A stretch of 64,000 nucleotides of DNA from Mesorhizobium temperatum (GTDB taxonomy: Bacteria; Pseudomonadota; Alphaproteobacteria; Rhizobiales; Rhizobiaceae): positions 102,052-166,051 of the forward strand of contig NZ_NPKJ01000040.1 in the NCBI RefSeq assembly GCF_002284575.1, in the 5' to 3' direction. Shown here piece by piece: positions 21,794 to 30,913 of this stretch; position 1 is the stretch's first letter, and every line of letters starts with the position of its first letter. The notes below the pieces were generated by a model, which saw only the letters and a list, made by a program, of their open reading frames with translations, had not been told where the DNA came from and made no database searches. Made by a program: the position numbers and the translations under genes.

Positions 21794-22900
21794 ATGCTGG
21801 ATAAATCCGGGTCGCCGTCCGGCCGATTGGCTGCCGGGGATGTTGCACCAAGAAAGGGAACGCCGAAGAATGGTGGGGAGGCCTCGGCCGATCGAGCCTC
21901 GCTGGCCTATGTCACCGATACCGAGCCCGGTATCCGCCGTTTTAGGACTGGCAGGGGATTTTCATACAAAGGACCTGACGGGCAGGGTGTCGACGACGAC
22001 ACTATGGCCCGCATCAAGGCGCTCGCCATACCGCCGGCGTGGACGGATGTGTGGATCTCGCCGGATGCTGACGGTCACATTCAGGCGACGGGCCGGGATC
22101 AGCGTGGGCGTAAGCAATATCGGTATCATGCGCTGTGGGCGGAGGAGCGTGACGGCGTCAAATATTCGAGCCTGGTTGCCTTTGCAGAAAGCCTGCCTGA
22201 GCTGCGGCGCCAGATCGATGCCGATCTGCGCCGTCACGGCCTGCCGCTGGAACGCGTTGTCGCCGCTGTGGTCTGGCTGCTCGACAGCACGATGATCCGC
22301 GTCGGCAATGCCGCCTACGCTCGCGACAACAACAGCTTCGGGCTGACCACGCTGCGCGACCGTCATGTCGACATCAATGGCTCGAGCCTGCGTTTCGCTT
22401 TCAAAGGCAAGTCCGGCAAGGAATGGAAGCTGAAGCTCGTCGATCGCCGGATTGCCAGGATCGTGCGCGGGGCGCAGGATCTGCCGGGCCAGAAGCTGTT
22501 CCAGTATCTCGACGAGGACGGGAGCAGGCGACCGATTCGCTCCGACGACGTCAACCGCTACATCAGGGAGAACGCAGGGGACGATTTCAGCTCGAAGCAT
22601 TTCCGAACCTGGGGCGGCACCATCCATGCTGCGTCACTGTTTGCGCAAACCGAACGACCCGAAAGCCAGGCACAACAGAAGCGGGTGATGAACGGCGTCA
22701 TCGACAAGGTGGCCGAGCGGCTGGGCAACACGCGCGCCATCTGCCGCAGGTGTTACATCCACCCGCAAGTTTTCGAAGCCTGGTCCGAAGGACGGCTGCT
22801 CAGCGAAATGGCGGATGTGAACAAGCGGAAGCGATCGATACTCGGTCTTGATGACGAAGAAGCCCTCGTTCTGAGATGGCTGAAGGCGCAGGAAAGCTGA
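21794..22900 (+). CDS. Type IB DNA topoisomerase (poxvirus-like)
   Basis: 368 residues, full length for bacterial TopIB. Visible family marks are RFRTGRGFSYKG-like opening, IPPAWTDVWI, RDNNSFGLTTLRDRHV and KHFRTWGGT (catalytic Arg and His regions), and CRRCYIHP with Tyr321 as the likely nucleophile. The enzyme relaxes supercoils through a 3'-phosphotyrosine intermediate. The bacterial form is common in rhizobia but not universal. It stands alone, with 150 bp before it and 116 bp after. Confidence 0.9.
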   Translation: MLDKSGSPSGRLAAGDVAPRKGTPKNGGEASADRASLAYVTDTEPGIRRFRTGRGFSYKGPDGQGVDDDTMARIKALAIPPAWTDVWISPDADGHIQATGRDQRGRKQYRYHALWAEERDGVKYSSLVAFAESLPELRRQIDADLRRHGLPLERVVAAVVWLLDSTMIRVGNAAYARDNNSFGLTTLRDRHVDINGSSLRFAFKGKSGKEWKLKLVDRRIARIVRGAQDLPGQKLFQYLDEDGSRRPIRSDDVNRYIRENAGDDFSSKHFRTWGGTIHAASLFAQTERPESQAQQKRVMNGVIDKVAERLGNTRAICRRCYIHPQVFEAWSEGRLLSEMADVNKRKRSILGLDDEEALVLRWLKAQES

Positions 22901-22964
22901 ACCGAACAGAGCAGCCACAGGCTTTCATTGCGCTGGCAGGACGTAATTTTTTTTATCGACGTTA

Positions 22965-22991
22965 TGTCGGGATAGGTCCTAATGTTTCGTC
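22965..22991 (+). promoter_or_regulatory. Candidate ECF-sigma autoregulated promoter
   Basis: TGTCGG at 22965-22970, a 17-bp spacer and CGTC at 22988-22991, upstream of the DGPF gene. From memory, ECF42 targets carry TGTCGA and CGTC-like elements at these positions, so the downstream sigma factor probably drives its own operon. A ribosome site AAAAGGAC follows before the ATG at 23017. Confidence 0.5.
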
Positions 22992-23016
22992 CTTTGACAG
23001 AGAAAAGGACACACCC

Positions 23017-23391
23017 ATGCTCTACGCTATCCTCTGCTATGCCTCCGAAGACGTCGTCTGCTCCTGGAGCAAGGAACAGGACGATGCCGTCATGGAAAAA
23101 CTCCTGGGCGTGCAGGAAAAATACGCTCAGGCGGGCCGGCTTGGCCCGGTGGCGCGGCTGCTGCCCACAACCGCTGCGACAACGCTGAGAAAGGTCAAGG
23201 GCGAAGCGGTCGTCATCGACGGACCATTTGCCGAAACCAAGGAACAGTTCCTCGGCTTCTACACGCTCGAATGCGCCGATCTCGACGAGGCCGTCGACTT
23301 TGCGCGCGAACTTTCCGAGGTCAACCCGAGCGGCGGCTCCTACGAAATACGGCCGGTTTCGCTCTTCAAACCCGCCAGGATTCCCGCATGA
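23017..23391 (+). CDS. DGPF-domain (YCII-like) protein
   Basis: A 124-residue protein with a ferredoxin-like YCII fold. The diagnostic VIDGPFAETKEQFLGFY motif lies at about residues 66-82, and EIRPVSLF closes the chain. These proteins sit next to ECF42-type sigma factors in many bacteria; its stop overlaps the sigma-factor start (ATGA). Its biochemical role is not established. It may modify or sense a ligand for the sigma-factor system. Confidence 0.88.
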   Translation: MLYAILCYASEDVVCSWSKEQDDAVMEKLLGVQEKYAQAGRLGPVARLLPTTAATTLRKVKGEAVVIDGPFAETKEQFLGFYTLECADLDEAVDFARELSEVNPSGGSYEIRPVSLFKPARIPA

Positions 23392-24662
23392 CCGATCTCA
23401 CCTGGATCAGCACGGCGATCAGCACCGCCCGCCCACAAGCGATGGGCGCGCTGCTGCGCTACTTCCGCGATCTCGATGCGGCGGAAGAAGCTTTCCAGGA
23501 CGCGTGCCTGCGAGCTCTGAAGAACTGGCCGACAAACGGCCCGCCGCGTGATCCGGCAGCCTGGCTGATCTTCGTTGGCCGTAACAGCGGCATCGACGCG
23601 GTACGCAAGCGGGCCAAGCAGGCGCCGCTGCCGGAAGAGGACCAGATCTCCGATCTGGAGGATGCCGAGACTGATATTGCCGAACGGCTGGACGGCGCGC
23701 ATTACCGCGATGACATATTGCGGCTGCTGTTCATCTGCTGCCATCCCGACCTGCCGGCGACGCAGCAGATCGCCGTGGCGCTGCGCATTGTTTCAGGCCT
23801 GAGCGTCAAGCAGATCGCCCGCGCCTTTCTCGTCGGTGAAAGCGCCATGGAGCAGCGCATCACACGTGCCAAGGCGCGCATCGCCGATGCCGGCGTGCCG
23901 TTCGAGACGCCCGGTGCGGTCGAGCGGTCCGAACGGCTCGCCGCCGTCGCCGCGATGGTCTACCTGATCTTCAACGAAGGCTATTCGACCAACAGCGGCG
24001 AGGCGCCGGCCCGGGCGCCGCTCTGCGAAGAGGCAATCCGGCTGGCCCGGCTGCTGCTCAGGCTGTTCCAGACCGAGCCGGAGATCATGGGCCTGACGGC
24101 GCTCTTGCTTCTCCAGCATGCGCGTGCGCCGGCGCGTTTCGACGAGAACGGCGAAATCGTGCTGCTCGAAGACCAGGACCGCAGCCTGTGGAGCCGCAAG
24201 ATGATCGACGAGGGGCTGGCGCTGGTCGACAAGGCGCTGCGCCATCAGAAGCCCGGTCCCTACCAGGTGCAGGCGGCGATCGCCGCCCTGCATGCGCGGG
24301 CGGAAAAGCCTGAGGACACGGACTGGAACGAGATCGAGCTGCTCTACAGCCTGCTCGAGCAGATGCAGCCGTCGCCGGTGGTGACGCTCAATCGCGCCGT
24401 CGCGGTCGCCAAGGTGCGCGGGCCGGAAGCGGCACTTGCCATGATCGAGCCGTTGGAACAAAGGCTTTCCGGCTATTTCCATTTCTTCGGCCTCAAGGGC
24501 GGACTGCTGATGCAGCTCGGTCGTGGTGAGGAGGCGCGCATCGCCTTCGACCGCGCGATCGCGCTTGCCAACACGGCCGCCGAGGCCGCCCATATCCGCA
24601 TGCATATCGACCGGCTGATGAAGGAAGGCACCGCGCGGGGAACCGCGCAGACAGCGCGCTGA
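23388..24662 (+). CDS. ECF42-type RNA polymerase sigma factor with C-terminal extension
   Basis: 424 residues. Sigma-2 region at about 10-75 (RYFRDLDAAEEAFQDACLRAL), sigma-4 HTH at about 120-175 (LSVKQIARAFLVGESAMEQRI), then a 230-residue helical, TPR-like extension (LYSLLEQMQPSPVVTLNRAVA). That extension replaces an anti-sigma factor in ECF42 proteins and is needed for activity in studied members. No anti-sigma gene is adjacent, which fits. The ATG at 23388 overlaps the DGPF stop, so the two proteins should be made together. Confidence 0.9.
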   Translation: MTDLTWISTAISTARPQAMGALLRYFRDLDAAEEAFQDACLRALKNWPTNGPPRDPAAWLIFVGRNSGIDAVRKRAKQAPLPEEDQISDLEDAETDIAERLDGAHYRDDILRLLFICCHPDLPATQQIAVALRIVSGLSVKQIARAFLVGESAMEQRITRAKARIADAGVPFETPGAVERSERLAAVAAMVYLIFNEGYSTNSGEAPARAPLCEEAIRLARLLLRLFQTEPEIMGLTALLLLQHARAPARFDENGEIVLLEDQDRSLWSRKMIDEGLALVDKALRHQKPGPYQVQAAIAALHARAEKPEDTDWNEIELLYSLLEQMQPSPVVTLNRAVAVAKVRGPEAALAMIEPLEQRLSGYFHFFGLKGGLLMQLGRGEEARIAFDRAIALANTAAEAAHIRMHIDRLMKEGTARGTAQTAR

Positions 24663-24759
24663 ACGAATCGCTGGTTCAACGGTCTGACATTGGCTTAGAC
24701 CATGCCGGGGTAGCGATTTTTCCCTGAAACGAGTAATGCCACGCCATGACAGCGCCTGA

Positions 24760-24775
24760 TGTGCCGATCGGCACA
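24760..24775. promoter_or_regulatory. Perfect palindrome upstream of the ALDH7 gene
   Basis: TGTGCCGATCGGCACA is a perfect 16-bp palindrome 58 bp before the start at 24834. Symmetry and position suggest a repressor or activator site for the dehydrogenase gene. No regulator gene is adjacent. Confidence 0.5.
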
Positions 24776-24833
24776 GGCATGGCACAAGGCCTTGGCCGTC
24801 GCCATATGAGACGGGATCTGAAAGGGACAGAGA

Positions 24834-26345
24834 ATGACGATTGCGAAGGAAACAGCCGGGCTACTGGCGAAACTGGGTGTCGCCGAGGCCGCGCTTTCGG
24901 GCGGCGATCTCATCGTGCGCAGTCCGGTGACGGGTGAGCAGATCGCTGCGCTGAAGACGATCTCGCCAGCCGGTGCGGCAGAGACCGTCGACAAGGCGCA
25001 TAAAGCCTTCCAGGCTTGGCGTCTGGTGCCGGCACCGAAGCGCGGCGAGCTGGTGCGGCTGCTTGGCGAGGAACTGCGTACCCACAAGGCCGAGCTTGGC
25101 CGGCTGGTGTCGATCGAAGTCGGCAAGATCCCGTCCGAAGGGCTCGGCGAAGTGCAGGAGATGATCGACATCTGTGATTTCGCCGTCGGCCTGTCGCGCC
25201 AACTCTACGGCCTGACCATCGCCACCGAGCGGCCCGGTCATCGCATGATGGAAACCTGGCATCCGCTGGGTGTGGTCGGCGTGATTTCGGCCTTCAACTT
25301 CCCGGTTGCGGTGTGGTCGTGGAACGCCGCGCTTGCGCTTGTCTGCGGCGACGCGGTGGTGTGGAAGCCGTCCGAAAAGACACCGCTGACGGCGCTCGCC
25401 TGCGAGGCGATCTTCAAGCGTGCGGCAGAACGTTTCGGCGATGCTCCGAAAGGCTTGACGTCGGTGCTGATCGGCGATCGCGCCGTCGGCGAAATTCTGG
25501 TCGATCATCCGAAGGTGCCGCTGGTTTCGGCCACTGGCTCGACCCGCATGGGCAGGGATGTCGGTCCGCGGCTGGCGAAGCGCTTTGCCCGCGCCGTGCT
25601 GGAGCTCGGCGGCAACAATGCCGGCATCGTCTGCCCGACGGCCGATCTCGACATGGCCTTGCGCGCCATTGCCTTCGGCGCCATGGGCACGGCCGGCCAG
25701 CGCTGCACGACGCTCAGGCGCCTGTTCGTGCATGAGAGCATCTATGATGCCTTTGTTCCGCGCCTCAAGAAGGCCTATGAAAGCGTCTCGGTCGGCAATC
25801 CGCTGGAGACATCAGCGCTGGTCGGACCGTTGATCGACAAGGCAGCCTTCGACAGCATGCAGAACGCGTTGAAGGAAGCCGCCGCTCACGGCGGCAAGGT
25901 GACCAGTGGCACGCGGGTCGAGAATGGCCATCCCGACGCCTATTACGTTCGTCCGGCGCTGGTCGAGATGCCCAAGCAGGTCTCGCCGGTGACGGAAGAG
26001 ACCTTCGCACCGATCCTCTATGTGATGAAGTACTCGGATTTCGACGCCGTGCTCGACGAGCACAACGCGGTCGGAGCGGGGCTGTCGTCGTCGATCTTCA
26101 CCCGCGACCTGCAGGAATCCGAGCGCTTCCTCGGCGTCGACGGGTCCGACTGCGGCATCGCCAACGTCAACATAGGCACATCGGGGGCCGAGATCGGTGG
26201 TGCCTTCGGTGGCGAGAAGGAGACCGGCGGCGGCCGCGAGTCGGGCTCCGACGCCTGGAGGGCGTATATGCGGCGCGCCACCAACACGGTGAACTATTCC
26301 AAGGCGCTGCCGCTGGCCCAAGGTGTATCCTTCGACATCGACTAG
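24834..26345 (+). CDS. ALDH7-type aldehyde dehydrogenase (L-piperidine-6-carboxylate / aminoadipate semialdehyde dehydrogenase)
   Basis: 503 residues of the aldehyde dehydrogenase superfamily, with VGVISAFNFPVAVWSWN, the ELGGNNAGIV glutamate motif and catalytic Cys291 in GTAGQRCTTLRRL. The pattern is that of the ALDH7 group (antiquitin, AmaB/Pcd), not of betaine or succinate semialdehyde enzymes. Its usual reaction is oxidation of aminoadipate semialdehyde to 2-aminoadipate with NAD(P)+, in pipecolate and lysine breakdown. Glutaryl-CoA dehydrogenase at 13635 acts later in the same catabolism. It is transcribed alone and closed by a hairpin at 26362. Confidence 0.85.
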   Translation: MTIAKETAGLLAKLGVAEAALSGGDLIVRSPVTGEQIAALKTISPAGAAETVDKAHKAFQAWRLVPAPKRGELVRLLGEELRTHKAELGRLVSIEVGKIPSEGLGEVQEMIDICDFAVGLSRQLYGLTIATERPGHRMMETWHPLGVVGVISAFNFPVAVWSWNAALALVCGDAVVWKPSEKTPLTALACEAIFKRAAERFGDAPKGLTSVLIGDRAVGEILVDHPKVPLVSATGSTRMGRDVGPRLAKRFARAVLELGGNNAGIVCPTADLDMALRAIAFGAMGTAGQRCTTLRRLFVHESIYDAFVPRLKKAYESVSVGNPLETSALVGPLIDKAAFDSMQNALKEAAAHGGKVTSGTRVENGHPDAYYVRPALVEMPKQVSPVTEETFAPILYVMKYSDFDAVLDEHNAVGAGLSSSIFTRDLQESERFLGVDGSDCGIANVNIGTSGAEIGGAFGGEKETGGGRESGSDAWRAYMRRATNTVNYSKALPLAQGVSFDID

Positions 26346-26361
26346 GCTGGTGAGACCCTTG

Positions 26362-26394
26362 TCGTGGCGGCTACGCCAGAGCTGCCACGATTTA
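26362..26394 (+). terminator. Terminator after the ALDH7 gene
   Basis: TCGTGGCGGCT and AGCTGCCACGA form an 11-bp stem with one G-T wobble around a 7-base loop, then TTTAT. It lies 17 bp after the stop. The rest of the 346-bp gap up to 26,691 holds the promoter at 26,527 and no gene I can support. Confidence 0.7.
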
Positions 26395-26526
26395 TCTCGG
26401 TCGCCGTTCAGCGGCCTCCGGGAGATCCAAAACAGCCTGCGAAAGCCGCATCAATGATGGCGAGTTCGGGCTGGCGCTCGTACGGGCCCTTGGCCGCCGC
26501 AAGATTGCTTCCAAAAATCACGCATG

Positions 26527-26555
26527 TTGACGTTAATTTAACACCATTATATGGT
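26527..26555 (+). promoter_or_regulatory. Promoter and operator of the kinase operon (twin of 30,914)
   Basis: TTGACG at 26527-26532, 17-bp spacer, TATGGT at 26550-26555. Inside the spacer, overlapping the -35 end, is GTTAATTTAAC (26532-26542), a 5-bp dyad around one base. The same arrangement, including the flanking CGATT after the -10 box, recurs before the transporter operon. A repressor bound to the dyad would block RNA polymerase; the DeoR protein at 28224 is the obvious candidate. Confidence 0.7.
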
Positions 26556-26691
26556 CGATTCCGTTGGTTCGGAATTCTGATCGGTGTTCGGCGGTTGCTT
26601 CGCCGGGCAGCTTTCCCCGCCGTCGTCAAGCGCTATGCACCAAAATCCTATTCGCAACGCGTACCGGCAAGCGATGAGCTGAGAGGTAGCC

Positions 26692-28227
26692 ATGTCCAGC
26701 CTGCTTGGGATCGACAACGGCCTGACGGTGACGAAGGCGGTGACCTTCGACGCCGACGGTTCGCAATTGTCGGTAGCGCGCCGGCGGGTGCCGCAATCGA
26801 TGCCGCACGCGCGCTGGGTCGAACGCGACATGGCCGGTCTCTGGCAAGCGACCGCCGAGGCGATCCGGGAAGCCATTGCCTTGAGCGGCCGGCCGGCCAG
26901 CGACATCAAGGCAGTGGCGGCGACCGCGCATGGTGATGGCCTGTACCTGCTCGATAGCGATCGCCGGCCGCTCGGCCCCGGCATATTGTCGCTGGACAGC
27001 CGGGCGGGCGAAATCGTCGACAGATGGTCGCAAGGTTCGGTCTTCGCCGAGGCGCTCGCCCTGACCGGCCAGGTGCCGCACGTTTCCTCACCGTCGTCTT
27101 TGCTGGTCTGGTTGCATGAGCACGATCCCGAACGCTTCAGCCGAATAGCGCACCTATTCGCTTGCAAGGACTGGCTGCGTTTTTGCCTGACCGGCACCAT
27201 CGGCACTGACCTCACCGAGGCGAGCACCTCGTTCACCAATGTGCGTACGCAAAGCTATGCCCCGGAGGCGATGCGCATTTTCGGTCTTGAGGCATTGTTT
27301 GAAGCTTTGCCGCCGGTGACGCATTCGGCCGACATCGTCGGCTACGTCACCGCCGATGCAGCGGCGCTGAGCGGGCTTGCAGAAGGCACGCCGGTCGCTT
27401 GCGGCCTGCATGATGTCACTGCCTCGGCGCTTGGCATGGGCGGCCACGAGCAGGGCGTGGTCAGCATCGTCGCCGGCACCTATTCGATCAACGAAATAGT
27501 CTCCACCGAGCCGCGCGTCGACACGCGCTGGTTCTGTCGCAACGCCATCGACTTGGGGCGTTGGAACAACATGTCGATCTCGCCGGCATCGACGGCGAAT
27601 TACGACTGGTTTCTCGACACGCTCTGCCGCCCGGAACAGGACGAAGCAAAAAGGACCGGCGGCTCGATCCACGAGATGTTGGCGGCAGAGATCGACATTG
27701 CGCTTGGCAGGCCTTCGACCATCTTGTTCCATCCCTATCTGTTCGGCTCGCCTTACGGCAATGCCGCCAGCGCCAGCTTTCTTGGCCTGCATGGCTGGCA
27801 TGACCGCGGCGACATGCTGAAGGCGGTGCTGGAAGGCATCGTCTTCAACCACCGCACTCACGTCGAAGCGCTGCGCGACGGCTTTGCCGTTCGTGAGGTG
27901 CGGCTCACCGGCGGCAGTTCCCGCAACCCGGCCTTCGCGCAGATGTTTGCCGACGTGCTCAACGCGCCGGTCATCGTCACATCGACCGACGAGGCGGCTG
28001 CCTTCGGCGCAGCCCTTTGTGCCGGCGCCGCGGTTGGCCTGTTTGCCTCACCGCAACAGGGCGCGCGCGCGGTCAGCAAGACGAGCCATGAATATCTGCC
28101 CGACGCGGCGCGCAATGCGGTTTTCGAGGACCGTTTTTCTCTCTATTGCCGCATTGCCGAATCGCTCAAGCCGCAATGGCCGGAGATCGAAAGGCTGGCC
28201 GGGCAAAGCATTGAGGGGGCTGCATGA
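26692..28227 (+). CDS. FGGY-family carbohydrate kinase
   Basis: 511 residues, full length. The N-terminal phosphate-1 loop is GIDNGLTVTKAVTFD; the C-terminal domain shows LTGGSSRNPAFAQMFADVL with the ATP-binding GG. The substrate-side signature resembles the xylulose/erythritol/L-xylulose kinase branch, but it is not closely like the Brucella erythritol kinase EryA sequence that I remember. It would phosphorylate an imported sugar or polyol. Ribosome site GAGAGGTAGCC precedes the ATG. Its stop overlaps the DeoR start. Confidence 0.87.
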   Translation: MSSLLGIDNGLTVTKAVTFDADGSQLSVARRRVPQSMPHARWVERDMAGLWQATAEAIREAIALSGRPASDIKAVAATAHGDGLYLLDSDRRPLGPGILSLDSRAGEIVDRWSQGSVFAEALALTGQVPHVSSPSSLLVWLHEHDPERFSRIAHLFACKDWLRFCLTGTIGTDLTEASTSFTNVRTQSYAPEAMRIFGLEALFEALPPVTHSADIVGYVTADAAALSGLAEGTPVACGLHDVTASALGMGGHEQGVVSIVAGTYSINEIVSTEPRVDTRWFCRNAIDLGRWNNMSISPASTANYDWFLDTLCRPEQDEAKRTGGSIHEMLAAEIDIALGRPSTILFHPYLFGSPYGNAASASFLGLHGWHDRGDMLKAVLEGIVFNHRTHVEALRDGFAVREVRLTGGSSRNPAFAQMFADVLNAPVIVTSTDEAAAFGAALCAGAAVGLFASPQQGARAVSKTSHEYLPDAARNAVFEDRFSLYCRIAESLKPQWPEIERLAGQSIEGAA

Positions 28228-29000
28228 TCAAGGCCGACGAACGGCGCGAGGAAATCGCCGACTATGTGATCAAATTCGGCCAGGTGCGCATCGACGACCT
28301 GGTCGAGCATTTCGGCGTGTCGCGGATGACCATTCACCGCCATATCGACCAACTGGCGCACCAGGGCGTGCTGCGCAAGCTGCACGGCGCAGTGACGGTG
28401 CAGCCTTCCGGCCTTTATGAAAGCGCTTTCCGCTATCGGGTGACGGTCGGCAGGGCCGAGAAGGATGCGCTGGCGCATGCGGCGCTGGATTATGTCGAGG
28501 CCGGCCAGGCCGTCATGCTGGACGATTCGACGACGGCGAACGCGATCGCGCCTCTGCTGCCCGACATCAAGCCACTGACCGTCATCACCAACAGCGTCGC
28601 GACTGCAGCACTGCTGACCAATGTCGACGATATCGACTTCATCTGCCTGGGCGGTCAGTACCACCGCACCTACAACGCCTATATCGGCATCGTCTGCGAG
28701 AATGCCGTGGCGCAATTGCGCGCCAATCTTCTGATTTGCTCGGCTTCGGCGATCTCAGGCACCACGGCCTTCATCCAGGACCAGCATGTGGTCCGGGTCA
28801 AGCAAGCGATGGTCGCTGCCTCGACCAAGCGCATTCTTGTCGTCGACCATTCCAAGTTCGACAAGGTCGCCCTGCACGTCTTCGACGATCTGACCCGTTT
28901 CGACGCGGTGCTGACGACCGACGGCGTAAGCGACGCTCAGGCGCAAAAGCTCGAACAGGCCGGCGTAAAGCTGCGCATCGTCAAGATGGCTCGGTCATGA
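28224..29000 (+). CDS. DeoR-family transcriptional regulator
   Basis: 258 residues: an N-terminal HTH (VRIDDLVEHFGVSRMTIHRHI, residues 20-40) and a sugar-phosphate-binding domain (VMLDDSTTANAIA; LICSASAIS). DeoR repressors commonly respond to a phosphorylated pathway intermediate. The 4-bp overlaps with both neighbours (ATGA) put it in the same transcript as the kinase and dehydrogenase, so it is probably autoregulated through the dyad at 26,532. Confidence 0.88.
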   Translation: MIKADERREEIADYVIKFGQVRIDDLVEHFGVSRMTIHRHIDQLAHQGVLRKLHGAVTVQPSGLYESAFRYRVTVGRAEKDALAHAALDYVEAGQAVMLDDSTTANAIAPLLPDIKPLTVITNSVATAALLTNVDDIDFICLGGQYHRTYNAYIGIVCENAVAQLRANLLICSASAISGTTAFIQDQHVVRVKQAMVAASTKRILVVDHSKFDKVALHVFDDLTRFDAVLTTDGVSDAQAQKLEQAGVKLRIVKMARS

Positions 29001-30775
29001 GCCTTTCCGGCGACGCAGGCGCATCGGACCCTGTGTCGGATCCCGGTGCATCTGACCCCATCGGGCGCCTCGCCTTTATGAACAGGACGGGCGACGTCGA
29101 CGTCGTCATTCTTGGCGCCGGCATCAATGGGGCTGGTCTGTTCCGGGATCTGAGCGCGCAAGGCGTCAATTGCCTGATCGTCGACAAGGGCGATTTTGGC
29201 TCGGGCACAAGTGCTGTGCCATCGCGGCTGATCCATGGCGGCCTGAAATATCTCGAAACTGGCGAGTTCGGCCTGGTGGCGCAGTCGACGCTGGAGCGCA
29301 ACCTGCTGTTGAAGAACGCGCCGCACTATGTCAGCCCGCTACCGACAATCATCCCGATCTTTTCCTGGGGCAAGGGCATGTGGGCGGCGTTGCGCACGCT
29401 GCTGGGCTCGACCAGCGCGCCGCGCAGCCGCGGCGCCATCCTCATCAAGATCGGCCTGACGATCTACGATTTTTATGGGTCGCGGCATCGTGTCATGCCG
29501 CGCCACCGACTGGTCGGGCGACGGCGGGCGCTGAGCGAGATACCGGCACTGACCAGGTCGATCGTCGCCACCGGCATCTATTACGACGCCAAGATCAGCC
29601 ATCCCGAAAGGCTGGTGCTCGAACTGATCACCGACGGGCTTGCAGCAAATGCCCTCGCCGCGGCCGCCAACTACACGACGCTGGTTTCGTCGTCCAATGG
29701 CGTGCTGACTTTCCAGTCAAAAGGCGGGGGCCAGTCAAAAGACGGGGGTCGGTCCGAGAACGGCGCCGTATTTGCGGTACGGCCGAAACTGGTCGTCAAT
29801 GCCGCCGGTCCGTGGATCGACGATGTCAACGCCTCGCTCGGCGCGCCGTCGAAAATGATCGGCGGCACCAAGGGCTCGCACATCCTTTTGAAGCATGACG
29901 AACTGGTACGAAGCCTGGCAGGCCGCATGCTCTACTTCGAAGCCGACGACGGCCGCATCTGCCTTGTCTACGACTATCTCGGTCTGGCGCTCGTCGGCTC
30001 GACCGACATCCAGGCCGACAACCCGGACACAGTACGCTGCGAGCCGCAGGAGATCGACTATCTGCTCGAGAGCGTGCGTGCGCTGATGCCGGGCATGAGC
30101 TTTGGACGCGACCAGATCGTCTATGCCTATAGCGGCATCAGACCGTTGCCTGCATCCGACGCCTCTGTCCCCGGCTTGATCAGCCGGGATCATTCGGCAC
30201 CGGTCGTCGAGCCGAAAGGTTCGCGTCCGTTTCCGATTATCTCGCTGGTCGGCGGCAAATGGACGACGTTCCGCGGCTTTGCCGAGGAGGTTGCCGACAC
30301 GGTACTCGACCGGCTGGGACGCGGCCGCAAGGTCACCACGCGATCGATGCCGATCGGCGGCGGCAAGGGTTTTCCAACCGAGCCTGCGGCGCGAGCTGCC
30401 TGGCTGGCGGATGCCAGATCGGCTTCGGGCGCCGACGAACGCCGTCTCGACCAACTTCTGTCGCGCTACGGCACCAAGGCGTTGCCGATCGCCCGCCACC
30501 AAAGTTCAGGAGACAATGAAGATCGCCTGCCGGGGGCAAGCGACTACGGCACATCCGAAATCGACTACATCGTTCGTAATGAATTCGTCGAGCATCTGGC
30601 CGATATCGTCATGCGGCGCACGACCCTGGCCATTGGCGGTTCCCTGACCATGAGCGATTTGAAGCAGATCGCCGCCATTGCCGGCCGTGCACGTAACTGG
30701 GACCCGCAGCGGATGTCCGACGAACTCGATGCCGCTGTCGCGCAGCTCAGCGACAGGAATCTGATGCGATTGTGA
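28997..30775 (+). CDS. GlpD-like FAD-dependent polyol-phosphate dehydrogenase
   Basis: 592 residues. FAD-binding VVILGAGINGAGLFRDLSA begins near residue 34, and SRLIHGGLKYLE follows as in GlpD. A C-terminal GlpD helical domain ends the chain. GlpD oxidises glycerol-3-phosphate; close relatives such as EryB oxidise tetritol phosphates. Pairing with a kinase that is not a standard glycerol kinase favours another polyol phosphate. Two oddities: the N-terminal 27 residues are a GASDP-rich repeat, and near residue 240 there is an inserted QSKGGG/QSKDGG repeat. A start at ATG 29078 would drop the first extension, but it lacks a ribosome site; 28997 overlaps the DeoR stop. Confidence 0.82.
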   Translation: MSLSGDAGASDPVSDPGASDPIGRLAFMNRTGDVDVVILGAGINGAGLFRDLSAQGVNCLIVDKGDFGSGTSAVPSRLIHGGLKYLETGEFGLVAQSTLERNLLLKNAPHYVSPLPTIIPIFSWGKGMWAALRTLLGSTSAPRSRGAILIKIGLTIYDFYGSRHRVMPRHRLVGRRRALSEIPALTRSIVATGIYYDAKISHPERLVLELITDGLAANALAAAANYTTLVSSSNGVLTFQSKGGGQSKDGGRSENGAVFAVRPKLVVNAAGPWIDDVNASLGAPSKMIGGTKGSHILLKHDELVRSLAGRMLYFEADDGRICLVYDYLGLALVGSTDIQADNPDTVRCEPQEIDYLLESVRALMPGMSFGRDQIVYAYSGIRPLPASDASVPGLISRDHSAPVVEPKGSRPFPIISLVGGKWTTFRGFAEEVADTVLDRLGRGRKVTTRSMPIGGGKGFPTEPAARAAWLADARSASGADERRLDQLLSRYGTKALPIARHQSSGDNEDRLPGASDYGTSEIDYIVRNEFVEHLADIVMRRTTLAIGGSLTMSDLKQIAAIAGRARNWDPQRMSDELDAAVAQLSDRNLMRL

Positions 30776-30872
30776 TGGCGCCCTGATTTGGGACGAACAC
30801 CTCGCGGGTATGCGCTGTTTTCAAAAAATACCACACGAAAACAGCATATTAAGCTTTGTTGACAGGTGCCTA

Positions 30873-30893
30873 TTCTCCGGCAGTGCCGGAGAA
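30873..30893 (+). terminator. Hairpin after the dehydrogenase gene
   Basis: TTCTCCGGC and GCCGGAGAA form a perfect 9-bp stem around AGT, 98 bp after the stop and 21 bp before the next -35 box. There is no T-run, so it may be a weak terminator or an RNA-stabilising end. Confidence 0.55.
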
Positions 30894-30913
30894 CGGGCAA
30901 AATATCACAGATC

